The notes under the pieces: model-generated
The model's database searches: none
What the model was told of the DNA's origin: nothing
Seen by the model: only the letters and a program-made list of their open reading frames with translations
Made by a program: the position numbers and the translations under genes
From: Verrucomicrobiales bacterium
GTDB taxonomy: Bacteria > Verrucomicrobiota > Verrucomicrobiia > Verrucomicrobiales > V1-33
NCBI GenBank assembly: GCA_028293125.1
Contig: JAQGPJ010000089.1
Location: 1-64,000, forward strand
Direction of reading: 5' to 3'
DNA: 64,000 nt
Part shown: positions 52,569-61,008 of the stretch, one piece after another
Numbering within the stretch: the stretch's first letter is position 1
Layout: each line of letters starts with the position of its first letter

Positions 52569-53831
52569 ATGCTGACTTTCCCCCGGATTTTACTTTCAAT
52601 GCTCACGGTGCTGGCCGCCGGGACCACCGCCAGGGCGGCCCGCGAGCCGTGGCAGGACTTCAAGGCTCCGCCGCACAACTACTGGTCCCGGCCCGTCACC
52701 GACCGGTTCTCCCTGTTGAAGGCCAGTCTGGAGTCCGGGGCCATCCCCCTCGACTCCAGCAGCGAAAAGGCCTTTGTGGTCAGCCTGCTGGGAGCGCTGA
52801 AAGTGCCGGTGAGCTCCCAGATGCTGGTGTTTTCCGCCACCAGCCTGCAGCTGCCGCGGATCTCTCTGCGCAATCCCCGCGCCCTGTATTTCACGGACGA
52901 CCTCTATGTGGGCTGGGTGCCGGGCGGGCAGCTGGAGATCGTGTCTCTGGACCCTGCGCTGGGCGGGATTTATTACATCATGGATGTGCCCCGCCGGACC
53001 GGGGGGCCGATGAATATCGAGCGCTCCACCCGCTGTATGAACTGCCATGGGGCCACGGACACCGGGTTTGTGCCGGGGCTGGTGTTGAGCTCTGTAATTC
53101 CCGGAGCCAATGGCGGCAGCCTCATCTCCTTCCGCCAGGAGACCTTGGGGCATGGGGTGCCGCTCAGCGAGCGCTTCGGGGGCTGGCTGGTCACCGGGCT
53201 GGGCAGCCTGACGGAGCATCATGGCAATGTGACGGGCCGCCTCTCCGAAGGAAACCTGACCACCACCCCGGTGGAGTGGGGCACCACTTTCGATCCCGGA
53301 CGCTATCCCTCCACCGGCAGCGATCTGCTGCCCCAGCTGCTGCATGAGCATCAGGCCGGCTTTATCACCCAGGTGCTGGAGGCCACCTACCGCAGCCGCG
53401 TGGCTCTGCAGGCCGGCAACGGCACCGTGCCGCCGGACCGGGAGGAGGAAATGAACACGGTGGCGGAAGCCGTGACCCGCTACCTGCTGTTCCGGGATGA
53501 GGTGCCGCTGCCGGCGGGCGGCGTGGCCGGCGAGCCCGCCTTTTTGAAGGATTTCACCGGCACCGGCCGTCTGGCGGACAGCGAGGGCCGCTCGCTGCGC
53601 GATCTGGACCTGAAAAACCGGATGCTGCGTCACCGTTGCAGCTACATGATCCACTCCCCCGTCTTCACCGGCCTGCCGCCGGATATGAAATCACGGGTCT
53701 TCGCCCGCATGCGCCGAGCTTTGGATCCCGCGGTGCCGGACGGGGATTACGCCTATCTGGGGGCCGGGGAGAAAACCGCCATCCGCAGCATTCTGAAAGC
53801 CACTCTGAAGGACCTGCCGACGGACTGGTGA
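52569..53831 (+). CDS. Secreted single-heme cytochrome protein
   Basis: 420 residues from ATG 52569. Signal peptide MLTFPRILLSMLTVLAAGTT with cleavage near ARA-A. One c-type heme site C156-M-N-C159-H160 lies in STRCMNCHGATDTGFVPG. Surrounding blocks are conserved in Verrucomicrobia/Planctomycetes: PRALYFTDDLYVGWVPGGQL, YYIMDVPRRTGGPMNIERS and HGVPLSERFGGWLVTG. The C-terminal half is helical and ends in ILKATLKDLPTDW. Probably a periplasmic electron carrier or peroxidase-like protein; partner unknown. No co-transcribed gene. Confidence 0.85.
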   Translation: MLTFPRILLSMLTVLAAGTTARAAREPWQDFKAPPHNYWSRPVTDRFSLLKASLESGAIPLDSSSEKAFVVSLLGALKVPVSSQMLVFSATSLQLPRISLRNPRALYFTDDLYVGWVPGGQLEIVSLDPALGGIYYIMDVPRRTGGPMNIERSTRCMNCHGATDTGFVPGLVLSSVIPGANGGSLISFRQETLGHGVPLSERFGGWLVTGLGSLTEHHGNVTGRLSEGNLTTTPVEWGTTFDPGRYPSTGSDLLPQLLHEHQAGFITQVLEATYRSRVALQAGNGTVPPDREEEMNTVAEAVTRYLLFRDEVPLPAGGVAGEPAFLKDFTGTGRLADSEGRSLRDLDLKNRMLRHRCSYMIHSPVFTGLPPDMKSRVFARMRRALDPAVPDGDYAYLGAGEKTAIRSILKATLKDLPTDW

Positions 53832-54026
53832 TGGTGAAAGGGTGACGCACGCGCGGTTGATTCCGGATTCCGCGAAGCTTTCCAGCGGTGGCCGCCACAG
53901 CCGAAAACTGCGGAATTCCGCTTGCGCCTGCAGACCTCTGTGGCAAAATGCCCGACTTCCCGAGGGGCGGGAAGGGGAGGCCATGCCGTCGGCGGGCTTC
54001 CGAACTTTACGGCCAACTATTCATCA

Positions 54027-54296
54027 ATGAGCAACACCACCGTCAATAAGGACATCAATCTGAAGGACTATCAACTTCACGAGAAGGACACCGGCAGCGC
54101 CGACTACCAGGTCGCCTCCCTCACCAAGCGCATTCTGCATCTCACCGCGCATCTCGCGGTCCACAAGAAGGATTACTCTTCCCGCCGCGGTCTTCTCCGC
54201 GCCGTGGCTGAGCGCCGCCGCCACCTCGACTACGTGCGCAACACCGCCGAGGAGCGCTACCAGAAGCTCATCAAGAGCCTCGGCCTGCGCCGCTGA
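54027..54296 (+). CDS. rpsO: 30S ribosomal protein S15
   Basis: 89 residues from ATG 54027. After a short unusual N-terminus, the core GSADYQVASLTKRILHLTAH and SSRRGLLRAVAERRRHLDYV and the end YQKLIKSLGLRR are standard. It binds 16S rRNA early in assembly. pnp follows in the common rpsO-pnp order, separated by a hairpin and a 365-nt leader. S15 often represses its own translation by an RNA pseudoknot over the start site; no such structure is clear here. Confidence 0.97.
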   Translation: MSNTTVNKDINLKDYQLHEKDTGSADYQVASLTKRILHLTAHLAVHKKDYSSRRGLLRAVAERRRHLDYVRNTAEERYQKLIKSLGLRR

Positions 54297-54661
54297 TCCG
54301 GGTTCTCCGCCCGGACGGACCCACCGATATGAGTTAAGTCTTTGTGATCCCGCCCGGACATCCGTTCAGGCGGGATCAAATTTTTTTCAGATATTAATCC
54401 CTGGAGGCGGCGCTTACCGGGTTTTCATGGCGGACCCTGATTCCGCTCTCTTTGCCAACCCCAGCCGCCGCCATCCCGCCCCGCCAGCAAGCACGCCAGG
54501 GCTTTGTCCCTGTTTTGTTTCCGGTTCCGGTTTTCCTCCCAGCTCCGCTCCGCACTTTCCCCAAAGCGGCGGGTTGTCTCCGGAAGTAAACCCCCGTCGT
54601 CCTGGCATTTCATTCCGCGCACCACGCGGCCTTTTCCTACAAGAAGCAACAAAAACACAAT
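54297..54661 (+). other. rpsO-pnp intergenic leader
   Basis: The gap holds the hairpin at 54346-54388 and then about 270 nt of GC-rich sequence containing CCCCGCC- and CCAG-rich runs before the pnp ATG, with the purine-rich AAGAAGCAAC just upstream of it. In other bacteria this leader carries the RNase III/PNPase autoregulation stem, but I could not draw a comparable structure with confidence. Confidence 0.35.
54346..54388 (+). terminator. Hairpin terminator between rpsO and pnp
   Basis: Stem GATCCCGCC with GGCGGGATC, 14-nt loop, then the tail AAATTTTTTT. It begins 49 nt after the rpsO stop. As in other rpsO-pnp pairs, it probably lets only part of the transcript continue into pnp, or pnp has its own promoter. 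Confidence 0.8.
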
Positions 54662-56878
54662 ATGAGTATCCATACCACCACGAGCCAGGTCGGCTCAACC
54701 CGCCTCATCATCGAAACCGGCAAGATGGGCCGTCTGGCCGATGGGGCCGTCACCGTCCAGATGGGCGAAACAGTCGTGATCGTCACTGCCGTCTCCTCCA
54801 CCAGCCTCAAGGAGGGGCAGGACTTTTTCCCGCTTTCCGTCGAGTACAAGGAGAAGGCCTCCGCCGCCGGCAAATTCCCTGGCGGTTATTTCAAACGTGA
54901 GGGACGCCCCACGGAAAAGGAAATCCTCACCTGCCGCATGACGGACCGCCCGCTGCGTCCGCTGTTCCCCAAGGGATATTTTTACGACACCCAGATCGTC
55001 GCGATCCTCCTCTCGGCTGACGGCGAGAATGACTCCGACATCCCCGCCATGAACGGTGCCTCCGCGGCCTGTTATATTTCGGATCTCCCCATGGCCAAGC
55101 CCTTTGGCGCGGTGCGTGTGGGCCGGATCGACGGGAAATTCGTGGCCAACCCCACCAACACCGAGCGTGAAGTCAGCGACCTCGATCTCATTTACGTGGG
55201 TTCCGAGACTGAGGTGATCATGATCGAGGGCGCGGCGCAGGAGATTCCCGATGAGGAGTTCATCAAGGCTCTGCACTTCGCCCATGAGGCCGTGCAGCCC
55301 CTGATCAGCGCTCAGAAGCAATTGCGGGAACTCTGCGGCAAGCCCGTGCGCCAATACAAAATCCTCAGTGCCCGCGAGGACCTGCTGGAGATCGCCTATG
55401 AGGTGGCCGGCAGCCGGATTGAGGGTGCCATCTACACTCCCGGCAAAGTCGCCCGCAGCAGCGCGGTTGGCGCCCTGAAAAACGAAGTGAGGGAAGCCAT
55501 CCTGGCCAAATATCCGGATGCCGGCTCCTTTGAGATCAGCCAAGCGTTCGATTATCTTCAGAAAAAGGCCTTCCGCATCTCCATACTTGACAAGCAGGTG
55601 CGCTCCGACGGACGCGGTCTTGATGAAATCCGCCAGCTCAGCGGCGAGGTGGATGTGTTGCCCCGCGTTCACGGCTCCGCACTCTTCGCCCGCGGCGAGA
55701 CCCAGGCTCTGGCCCTCGCCACCCTGGCCCCGCTCGACGAAGGCCAGAACATGGACAACTACACGGGCGGCGTGGACAGCAAACGCTTCATCCTGCACTA
55801 CAACTTCCCTCCCTTCTCCGTGGGTGAAACCGGCCGTTTCGGTGGTCAGAACCGCCGCGAGATCGGCCACGGCGCGCTCGCCGAGCGCTCCATCGAGCCG
55901 GTGATCCCCGCCATTGAGGACTTCCCCTACGCCATCCGCGTGAGCAGCGAGGTCATGGAGTCCAACGGCTCCACCTCCATGGCCTCCACCTGCGGCGGCG
56001 TGCTGGCCCTTTATGCCGCCGGCGTGCCCCTGAAACGCGCGGTGGCCGGCATCTCCGTGGGCCTGGTCACGGAGTTCGACGAGCAGGAGAACATGAAGCG
56101 CTACCTCACGATGATGGACATCATCGGCAGCGAGGACCACTTCGGCGACATGGACTTCAAACTTTGCGGCACCGAGCTCGGCGTCACCGGCTACCAGCTG
56201 GACCTCAAGCTCCCCGGCATTCCGCTGAGCATTCTGGAGGAGGCGGTCCACAAGGCCCGCAAAGGCCGCCTGGACATCCTGAATTACATGAATTCGGTGA
56301 TCAGCAGCCCCAAATCCATCAGCCAGTATGCCCCGCGCATCGAGAGCACCAAGATCCCGCCCGACCGTATCGGCGAGCTCATCGGCCCCGGTGGCAAGGT
56401 CATCAAAGGCATCCAGGCGGAGACCGGCGCCAAGATCGACATTGAGGACGACGGCACCGTGCACATCTACGCCATCAAGAAGGAGGGTCTGGACGCCGCT
56501 CTGCGCCTGATCCGGAACATCTTCGCGGAGGCGGAGGTGGGCGCGCTCTACACAGGCCGCGTGGTCAGCACCACCGCCTTCGGGGCGTTCATGGAGCTCT
56601 TCCCGGGCCGTGATGGTCTGATCCACGTCTCCGAACTGGCGGATTTCCGCGTCAACAAGGTTGAGGACGTGGTCAAAACCGGTGACATCGTCACCGCCAA
56701 GTGCATCGGTGTTGACGAGAAGGGCCGTGTGAAGATGAGCCGCCGCGCCGTCCTCAGGGACAAGGAGCGCGAACTCTCCAACCAGCCCGCCTCCAAAGGC
56801 GCCGAAGCTCCGGCTCCGGCACCTGCCGGGGTTCCCGCCGAAGGCAGCACGGAGGCTGAAGCTCCCGTCGGCAACTGA
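54662..56878 (+). CDS. pnp: Polyribonucleotide nucleotidyltransferase (PNPase)
   Basis: 3'-to-5' phosphorolytic RNA degradation, core of the degradosome-like activity. 738 residues: first RNase PH domain (about 10-150, RLIIETGKMGRLADGAVTVQ), linker helices, second RNase PH domain (about 300-520, DGRGLDEIRQLSGEVDVLPR; SVGETGRFGGQNRREIGHGA), a KH domain (about 560-620, IPPDRIGELIGPGGKVIKGI) and an S1 domain (about 625-695, GALYTGRVVSTTAFGAFMEL). The terminal 40 residues are a proline/alanine tail (GAEAPAPAPAGVPAEG), probably flexible. A terminator follows. Confidence 0.98.
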   Translation: MSIHTTTSQVGSTRLIIETGKMGRLADGAVTVQMGETVVIVTAVSSTSLKEGQDFFPLSVEYKEKASAAGKFPGGYFKREGRPTEKEILTCRMTDRPLRPLFPKGYFYDTQIVAILLSADGENDSDIPAMNGASAACYISDLPMAKPFGAVRVGRIDGKFVANPTNTEREVSDLDLIYVGSETEVIMIEGAAQEIPDEEFIKALHFAHEAVQPLISAQKQLRELCGKPVRQYKILSAREDLLEIAYEVAGSRIEGAIYTPGKVARSSAVGALKNEVREAILAKYPDAGSFEISQAFDYLQKKAFRISILDKQVRSDGRGLDEIRQLSGEVDVLPRVHGSALFARGETQALALATLAPLDEGQNMDNYTGGVDSKRFILHYNFPPFSVGETGRFGGQNRREIGHGALAERSIEPVIPAIEDFPYAIRVSSEVMESNGSTSMASTCGGVLALYAAGVPLKRAVAGISVGLVTEFDEQENMKRYLTMMDIIGSEDHFGDMDFKLCGTELGVTGYQLDLKLPGIPLSILEEAVHKARKGRLDILNYMNSVISSPKSISQYAPRIESTKIPPDRIGELIGPGGKVIKGIQAETGAKIDIEDDGTVHIYAIKKEGLDAALRLIRNIFAEAEVGALYTGRVVSTTAFGAFMELFPGRDGLIHVSELADFRVNKVEDVVKTGDIVTAKCIGVDEKGRVKMSRRAVLRDKERELSNQPASKGAEAPAPAPAGVPAEGSTEAEAPVGN

Positions 56879-56961
56879 TACTTTGCCGGCTTCATGCCGG
56901 TCAAGCCCTGTTCCCTCAGTCATCACAGGCTGATGGCGGGCGCCAAAGATCCTCCCCACTC

Positions 56962-56996
56962 AAAGGGCACCCCATCCGGGGTGCCCTTTTCCTTAT
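56962..56996 (+). terminator. Rho-independent terminator after pnp
   Basis: Stem AAAGGGCACCCC with GGGGTGCCCTTT around the loop ATCC, followed by TCC. It lies 84 nt past the stop. Confidence 0.88.
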
Positions 56997-57156
56997 CCGG
57001 GGAGGAGGAATGGAGTGCCGGCCATTCCCGGATTGACGGCGGATTTTCCCGCCTGCATCCGTGGGCGCGCATGGAATCCCGCCACGTTTCCACGCGTATC
57101 TGCTGGAACCCGGCGGGCCTTTGGAAAACCGCGGGGCACCGATGCCGAACACTGCC

Positions 57157-58440
57157 ATGAAGATTGTCCACCTCACCCCCGGAACCGGAAATTTCCACTG
57201 CGGCAGCTGCCTGCGCGACAATCATCTGGTGAAGGCCCTGCGCCGCATGGGGCACGATGTGGTGATGGTGCCGCTTTATCTCCCGCTGGTGACCGATCAC
57301 GAGGCTGCCAGCGGCCCGCTGCCGGTCTTTGCGGGCGGGATCAATCTTTACCTCCAACAGAAATTCCCCTCCTTCCGCCGTCCCGCCTGGCTGCGCCGGC
57401 TGCTGGATTCGCCCCCGCTGCTGCGGCTGGCGGCCTCCATGGCCTCCATGACCAGCGCCCGGGAACTGGGGGAGATGACGGTGGGCAGCCTGCGGGGGCT
57501 GGATGGCCGGCAGGCCGCCGAGTGGCAGCGCCTGATCGACTGGATCGGCACCGAGGGCAAACCGGACCTCGTTTCGCTGTCCAATGGCCTGCTGAATGGC
57601 CTCGCGCCTGGCATCCGCCGCGATCTGGGTGTGCCGGTGATCTGCAGCCTTCAGGGGGAGGACTCCTTTCTGGACACACTGCCCGAGCCGTGGAAATCGG
57701 ACGCTTGGGATGCCTTCCGGGCCAACAATGCCGACGTGGCCCTCTACATCGCCACCAGCGATTATTACCGGGACGTGATGGCCGCCCACCTGCGGCTGCC
57801 ACCCGGCCGAATCATCACCGTGCGCAACGGCATGGACTTCACCGGTTTCACGCCCGCGCCCGCGCCGCCGGAGGTGCCGGTGATCGGTTTTCTGGCCCGG
57901 CTGTGTTATGGAAAAGGGCTGAAGGCGCTGGTCGATGCTTTTCTGCTGCTGGCTCCCCGGCTGCCACAGGCGCGCTTGGCGATCGCCGGCACCACCACCA
58001 AGGCGGACGAGCCGTTTATCGCCCAGCTGAAAAACACCCTCGCCACCGCCGGGCTGACGGACCGTGTGTCCTGGCGGGAGAATCTGGATTTTGACCAGAA
58101 GATCCAGCACCTGCAGAGTCTCAGCGTCCTCAGCGTGCCCGCCACCTACGGCGAGGCCTTCGGGCTGTATATCATTGAGGCCAATGCCTGCGGTATTCCG
58201 GTGGTCGAGCCCGATCACGCGGGGTTGGGAGAGGTGGTGCGGGCCACGGGCGGCGGGGTGCTGTGCGCGCCGGACGATCCCGCCGCGCTGGCGGAGGCCT
58301 TGGAATCCCTGCTGCTCGACGAGCCCCGGCGGCGGGCGCTGGCGGAGGCGGGACGGGAGGCCGTAACGAGGGATTTCACCTCCGAACGCATGGCGCGGGA
58401 CTTTGAAGCCGCCTGTCTGGGACTTCTGGGGAAACCCTGA
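57157..58440 (+). CDS. Family 4 glycosyltransferase
   Basis: 427 residues from ATG 57157; ATG 57142 is an alternative adding five residues. The N-terminal Rossmann domain begins [20 protein letters not shown], with [13 protein letters not shown] and [13 protein letters not shown]. The C-terminal domain has [40 protein letters not shown] (the E-x7-E type nucleotide-sugar motif, [10 protein letters not shown]) and [14 protein letters not shown]. It transfers a sugar from a nucleotide donor to an unknown acceptor in the cytoplasm. No adjacent glycosyltransferases or transporters, so it may act in a small envelope or storage pathway. Confidence 0.9.
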   Translation: MKIVHLTPGTGNFHCGSCLRDNHLVKALRRMGHDVVMVPLYLPLVTDHEAASGPLPVFAGGINLYLQQKFPSFRRPAWLRRLLDSPPLLRLAASMASMTSARELGEMTVGSLRGLDGRQAAEWQRLIDWIGTEGKPDLVSLSNGLLNGLAPGIRRDLGVPVICSLQGEDSFLDTLPEPWKSDAWDAFRANNADVALYIATSDYYRDVMAAHLRLPPGRIITVRNGMDFTGFTPAPAPPEVPVIGFLARLCYGKGLKALVDAFLLLAPRLPQARLAIAGTTTKADEPFIAQLKNTLATAGLTDRVSWRENLDFDQKIQHLQSLSVLSVPATYGEAFGLYIIEANACGIPVVEPDHAGLGEVVRATGGGVLCAPDDPAALAEALESLLLDEPRRRALAEAGREAVTRDFTSERMARDFEAACLGLLGKP

Positions 58441-58570
58441 ATGCGGAGAAAAATTTCAGCGCCAGGATAACTGCCGCACCGCGTATCAGTGGTCTGCGGG
58501 TTCCTCTGATCCCGGAGTCCGCGCTTTTGAATCCCCGGTATCCTCCTCATTCCAGTCTTTCCGATCCTTT

Positions 58571-59344
58571 ATGCACACTCCATCCTCCCGCCGCGAGTTC
58601 ATCGCCCTTACCGCCGCCGCCGCTCTGGCCGGCTCCGCCCGTGCCCAAAGCAAGCCGGCGGCGACCGCCGCCGCCGCGCCCTCCGGTCCCTTTGCCTTGG
58701 ATCCGTTGCCGTACGCGGCCAATGCCCTGGAGCCGCATATTGATGCCAAAACCATGGAGATCCACCATGGCAAGCACCACCAAGCTTATATCAACAACCT
58801 GAACACGGCAGTGAAAGCCAGCGCCGGTCTGGAGAAAAAATCTCTTGAGGAGCTCATCAGCGGTATCTCCTTCCTGCCGGAAAGCGCCCAGATGCCCGTG
58901 CGCAACAACGGCGGCGGCCATTGGAACCACACTTTTTTCTGGGAGAGCATGGCCGCACCCGGCGGGGTCGGTGTGGGCGGCACCCCGGAGGATGCGGCGT
59001 TGTCCGCCGGCATCACCAAGGCGTTTGGGGACTTCGATAAATTCAAAGCCAAGTTCGGGGAGGCTGCCACCAAGCGCTTCGGCTCCGGCTGGGCTTGGCT
59101 TATCGCGAAGGAGGATGGCAGCTTGGCGGTGGTCTCCACGCCGAACCAGGACAATCCTCTTATGCAGGGCATCGTTCCCAACACCGACCGCGGCACGCCG
59201 CTGCTCGGTCTGGATGTCTGGGAGCACGCCTACTATCTGAATTATCAGAACCGCCGTCCTGAATACATCGCCGCCTGGTGGAATGTGGTGAACTGGCCCG
59301 CGGTGGCCGCCCGCCTGAAGGCGGCTGGCAAAAAGGGAAAATAA
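58571..59344 (+). CDS. sodA: Tat-exported superoxide dismutase, Mn type
   Basis: 257 residues from ATG 58571. A twin-arginine signal ([20 protein letters not shown]) leads. The mature chain shows the family pattern [20 protein letters not shown] and [15 protein letters not shown]. Metal ligands are H56, H120 ([10 protein letters not shown]), D215 and H219 ([11 protein letters not shown]). The glycine in GGGHWNH together with Q193 in [11 protein letters not shown] is the MnSOD rather than FeSOD signature. It dismutates superoxide outside the cytoplasm. Most SODs of this family are cytoplasmic, so export is notable. Confidence 0.94.
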   Translation: MHTPSSRREFIALTAAAALAGSARAQSKPAATAAAAPSGPFALDPLPYAANALEPHIDAKTMEIHHGKHHQAYINNLNTAVKASAGLEKKSLEELISGISFLPESAQMPVRNNGGGHWNHTFFWESMAAPGGVGVGGTPEDAALSAGITKAFGDFDKFKAKFGEAATKRFGSGWAWLIAKEDGSLAVVSTPNQDNPLMQGIVPNTDRGTPLLGLDVWEHAYYLNYQNRRPEYIAAWWNVVNWPAVAARLKAAGKKGK

Positions 59345-59512
59345 GCCGGCGGAACTGACCAGTTCCGCACAGCGGTCCTTTTCTTTTTCAGTCAAAAAGA
59401 GGGCCGGTGATTCCGGGACAGCACACACACACCGGCGTGGCTGTTCCGGGATGGCCGGTCCTTTCTCCTTTTGTGCTCTGTTCCTTCCGCTGCCATTGGC
59501 CGGTCCTTGCCG

Positions 59513-60247
59513 TCAGACCCGCCGCTCCCACAGGGTGCCCAGCGCGACGCTCCACTGGAATTTCCGTGCGTGCTCACGGATGAGGAACGGCAGATCAACC
59601 CGCCGACGCAGGGTAAAGGCGGGCGACAGCAGATGCTGAAGCCAGTCGAAGGTGCGGACCGCCGGCATGTTTTCCAAGGGAGTGAACTCCTCCAGCCAGG
59701 TGCAGGGCGTGGTGAGAAGAAGAAAACCGCCGGGCTTCACCAAAGCCGGCAGCCGGTCCAGAAACCGCCGGGGCTCCGTCAGCCGGCAGACCAGATTGGC
59801 CGCATGCACCAGGTCGAAGGTTCCCAAATCATCCGGCAGGTTCATGGCATCGCCTTGGAGGAAGCGCACCCGTCCGGGATGGGCTCCATCGGGGAGGGCG
59901 GCGGTGCGGGTGCTGGTGAAACGCCCCTCCTCAGTGACCTGATAGGAAAGCGGCCCCGCCGTGCGCATTTCCTCCGCAGCGTTCACGAAGGAGTGGGAGA
60001 AGTCGATGCCGGTGACCTCCTGGCAGAACTTGGACAGTTCAAAGCTGGAGCGTCCCACGGCGCAGCCGATGTCCAGGGCCCGCGCCAACTCCCGGCCTTC
60101 CTCCGGCTGGAGCTCCGTGACGCTGCGCACAGGAAAGTGCAAGGCCGCCTGCGGCCCCGCGGGCCACGGCAGGATATCCTGACTGCTCCCGTAGTGGAAC
60201 AGCAGGTATTCATCAAGCAGGCGGCGGGTTTCGTAGAGATTGGGCAT
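59513..60247 (-). CDS. Ovothiol-type N1-methyltransferase (OvoA C-terminal-like)
   Basis: 244 residues from ATG 60247; the frame extends a little upstream. The opening MPNLYETRRLLDEYLLFHYG is followed by LPWPAGPQAALHFPVRSV, and the SAM-binding RALDIGCAVGRSSFELSKFC and VTGIDFSHSFVNAAEEM. The end has TWLEEFTPLENMP, VDLPFLIREHARKFQWSVAL. This is the pattern of the putative 4-mercaptohistidine N1-methyltransferase family (TIGR04345), the C-terminal half of OvoA in ovothiol biosynthesis. The OvoA sulfoxide synthase half is not in this window. Confidence 0.85.
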   Translation of the reverse strand: MPNLYETRRLLDEYLLFHYGSSQDILPWPAGPQAALHFPVRSVTELQPEEGRELARALDIGCAVGRSSFELSKFCQEVTGIDFSHSFVNAAEEMRTAGPLSYQVTEEGRFTSTRTAALPDGAHPGRVRFLQGDAMNLPDDLGTFDLVHAANLVCRLTEPRRFLDRLPALVKPGGFLLLTTPCTWLEEFTPLENMPAVRTFDWLQHLLSPAFTLRRRVDLPFLIREHARKFQWSVALGTLWERRV

Positions 60248-60280
60248 CAGCCAACAGATAGAGGGGAAGCGGGAAAAGAA

Positions 60281-60323
60281 AACCGCCGCCATCCGCGGGT
60301 TTGAAGAGCGGAGGCGGCGGTTT
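60281..60323 (-). terminator. Hairpin terminator of the lipoprotein gene
   Basis: Arms AACCGCCGCC and GGCGGCGGTT around a 22-nt loop. On the minus strand the stem is followed by TTCTTTTCCC. It lies about 60 nt after the stop of the lipoprotein gene and upstream of the methyltransferase gene. Confidence 0.65.
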
Positions 60324-60381
60324 GTGAAGGGATGACGGAATCGATAACTGACCGCGCCTTATCGGCAGGGCGGCCCATCCG

Positions 60382-60864
60382 CTACTGGTCGTAGGAGGAT
60401 CCAACGTTCCGCCGCTGGCTGGAGTAAGGAGAGGGACCGCCAGGAGTGTATCCGCTGGGACGTCTGTCATCATAGCGGATGAAGATGGCAGTGATCTCGC
60501 GGGGCTGGTCGAAAGCCGGGCCGGTGCTGCCGCCATACGGGCGGTCCGCCGGGTCCTGAATGATCACTCCCTGAGCATTCCGGGAGCGGGCCTGACGCTC
60601 AAAGGTGTTGCGGATGGTCTCCGGGGACTCGCGGCCATCGGTGGCGAGACGCACCTCGCCGATCACCCGGTGAAGCCCTTTGATTTCAGAGGAGGAGCGG
60701 TAAACATCGATCCGTTGGGGAGCCGGAGCCGGGGCCTTCATGAGGGGGGTGGGATCGGAGGCGCCGGGGCCGGGCAATTCACCTTTCTCCGGCATCGGAG
60801 GATAGGGCGTTTCGCAGGAGGCCAGAGCCAGCAGCGGCAGGATCAGCAAATAACGGGGTGACAT
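60382..60864 (-). CDS. Small secreted lipoprotein of unknown function
   Basis: 160 residues from ATG 60864 (MSPRYLLILPLLALASCETP) with the lipobox LASC, so it is a lipid-anchored protein. The linker is rich in proline. The folded part (about 50-135: RIDVYRSSSEIKGLHRVIGE, RSRNAQGVIIQDPADRPYGG, EITAIFIRYDDRRPSG) looks like a short beta-alpha domain with no recognisable family. The end is rich in serine, tyrosine and proline. The gene is followed by a terminator. Confidence 0.85.
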   Translation of the reverse strand: MSPRYLLILPLLALASCETPYPPMPEKGELPGPGASDPTPLMKAPAPAPQRIDVYRSSSEIKGLHRVIGEVRLATDGRESPETIRNTFERQARSRNAQGVIIQDPADRPYGGSTGPAFDQPREITAIFIRYDDRRPSGYTPGGPSPYSSQRRNVGSSYDQ

Positions 60865-61008
60865 GGGATTGCTTGAAGGGATGGAATGGGAGGATAAGCT
60901 GGGAATAAGGCGTGTGTCCGGCAAATGGCAATGGCTGCCGCAGGACTGGTTTCAACATGATAAAATGGCATCCAGCGATGTCCGTCACATAAGGGGAAAG
61001 TCAGCAGG

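Noticed and set aside
54695-56959. A 754-residue minus-strand open frame over pnp
   Set aside because: Antisense to an unmistakable PNPase gene; no family features of its own.
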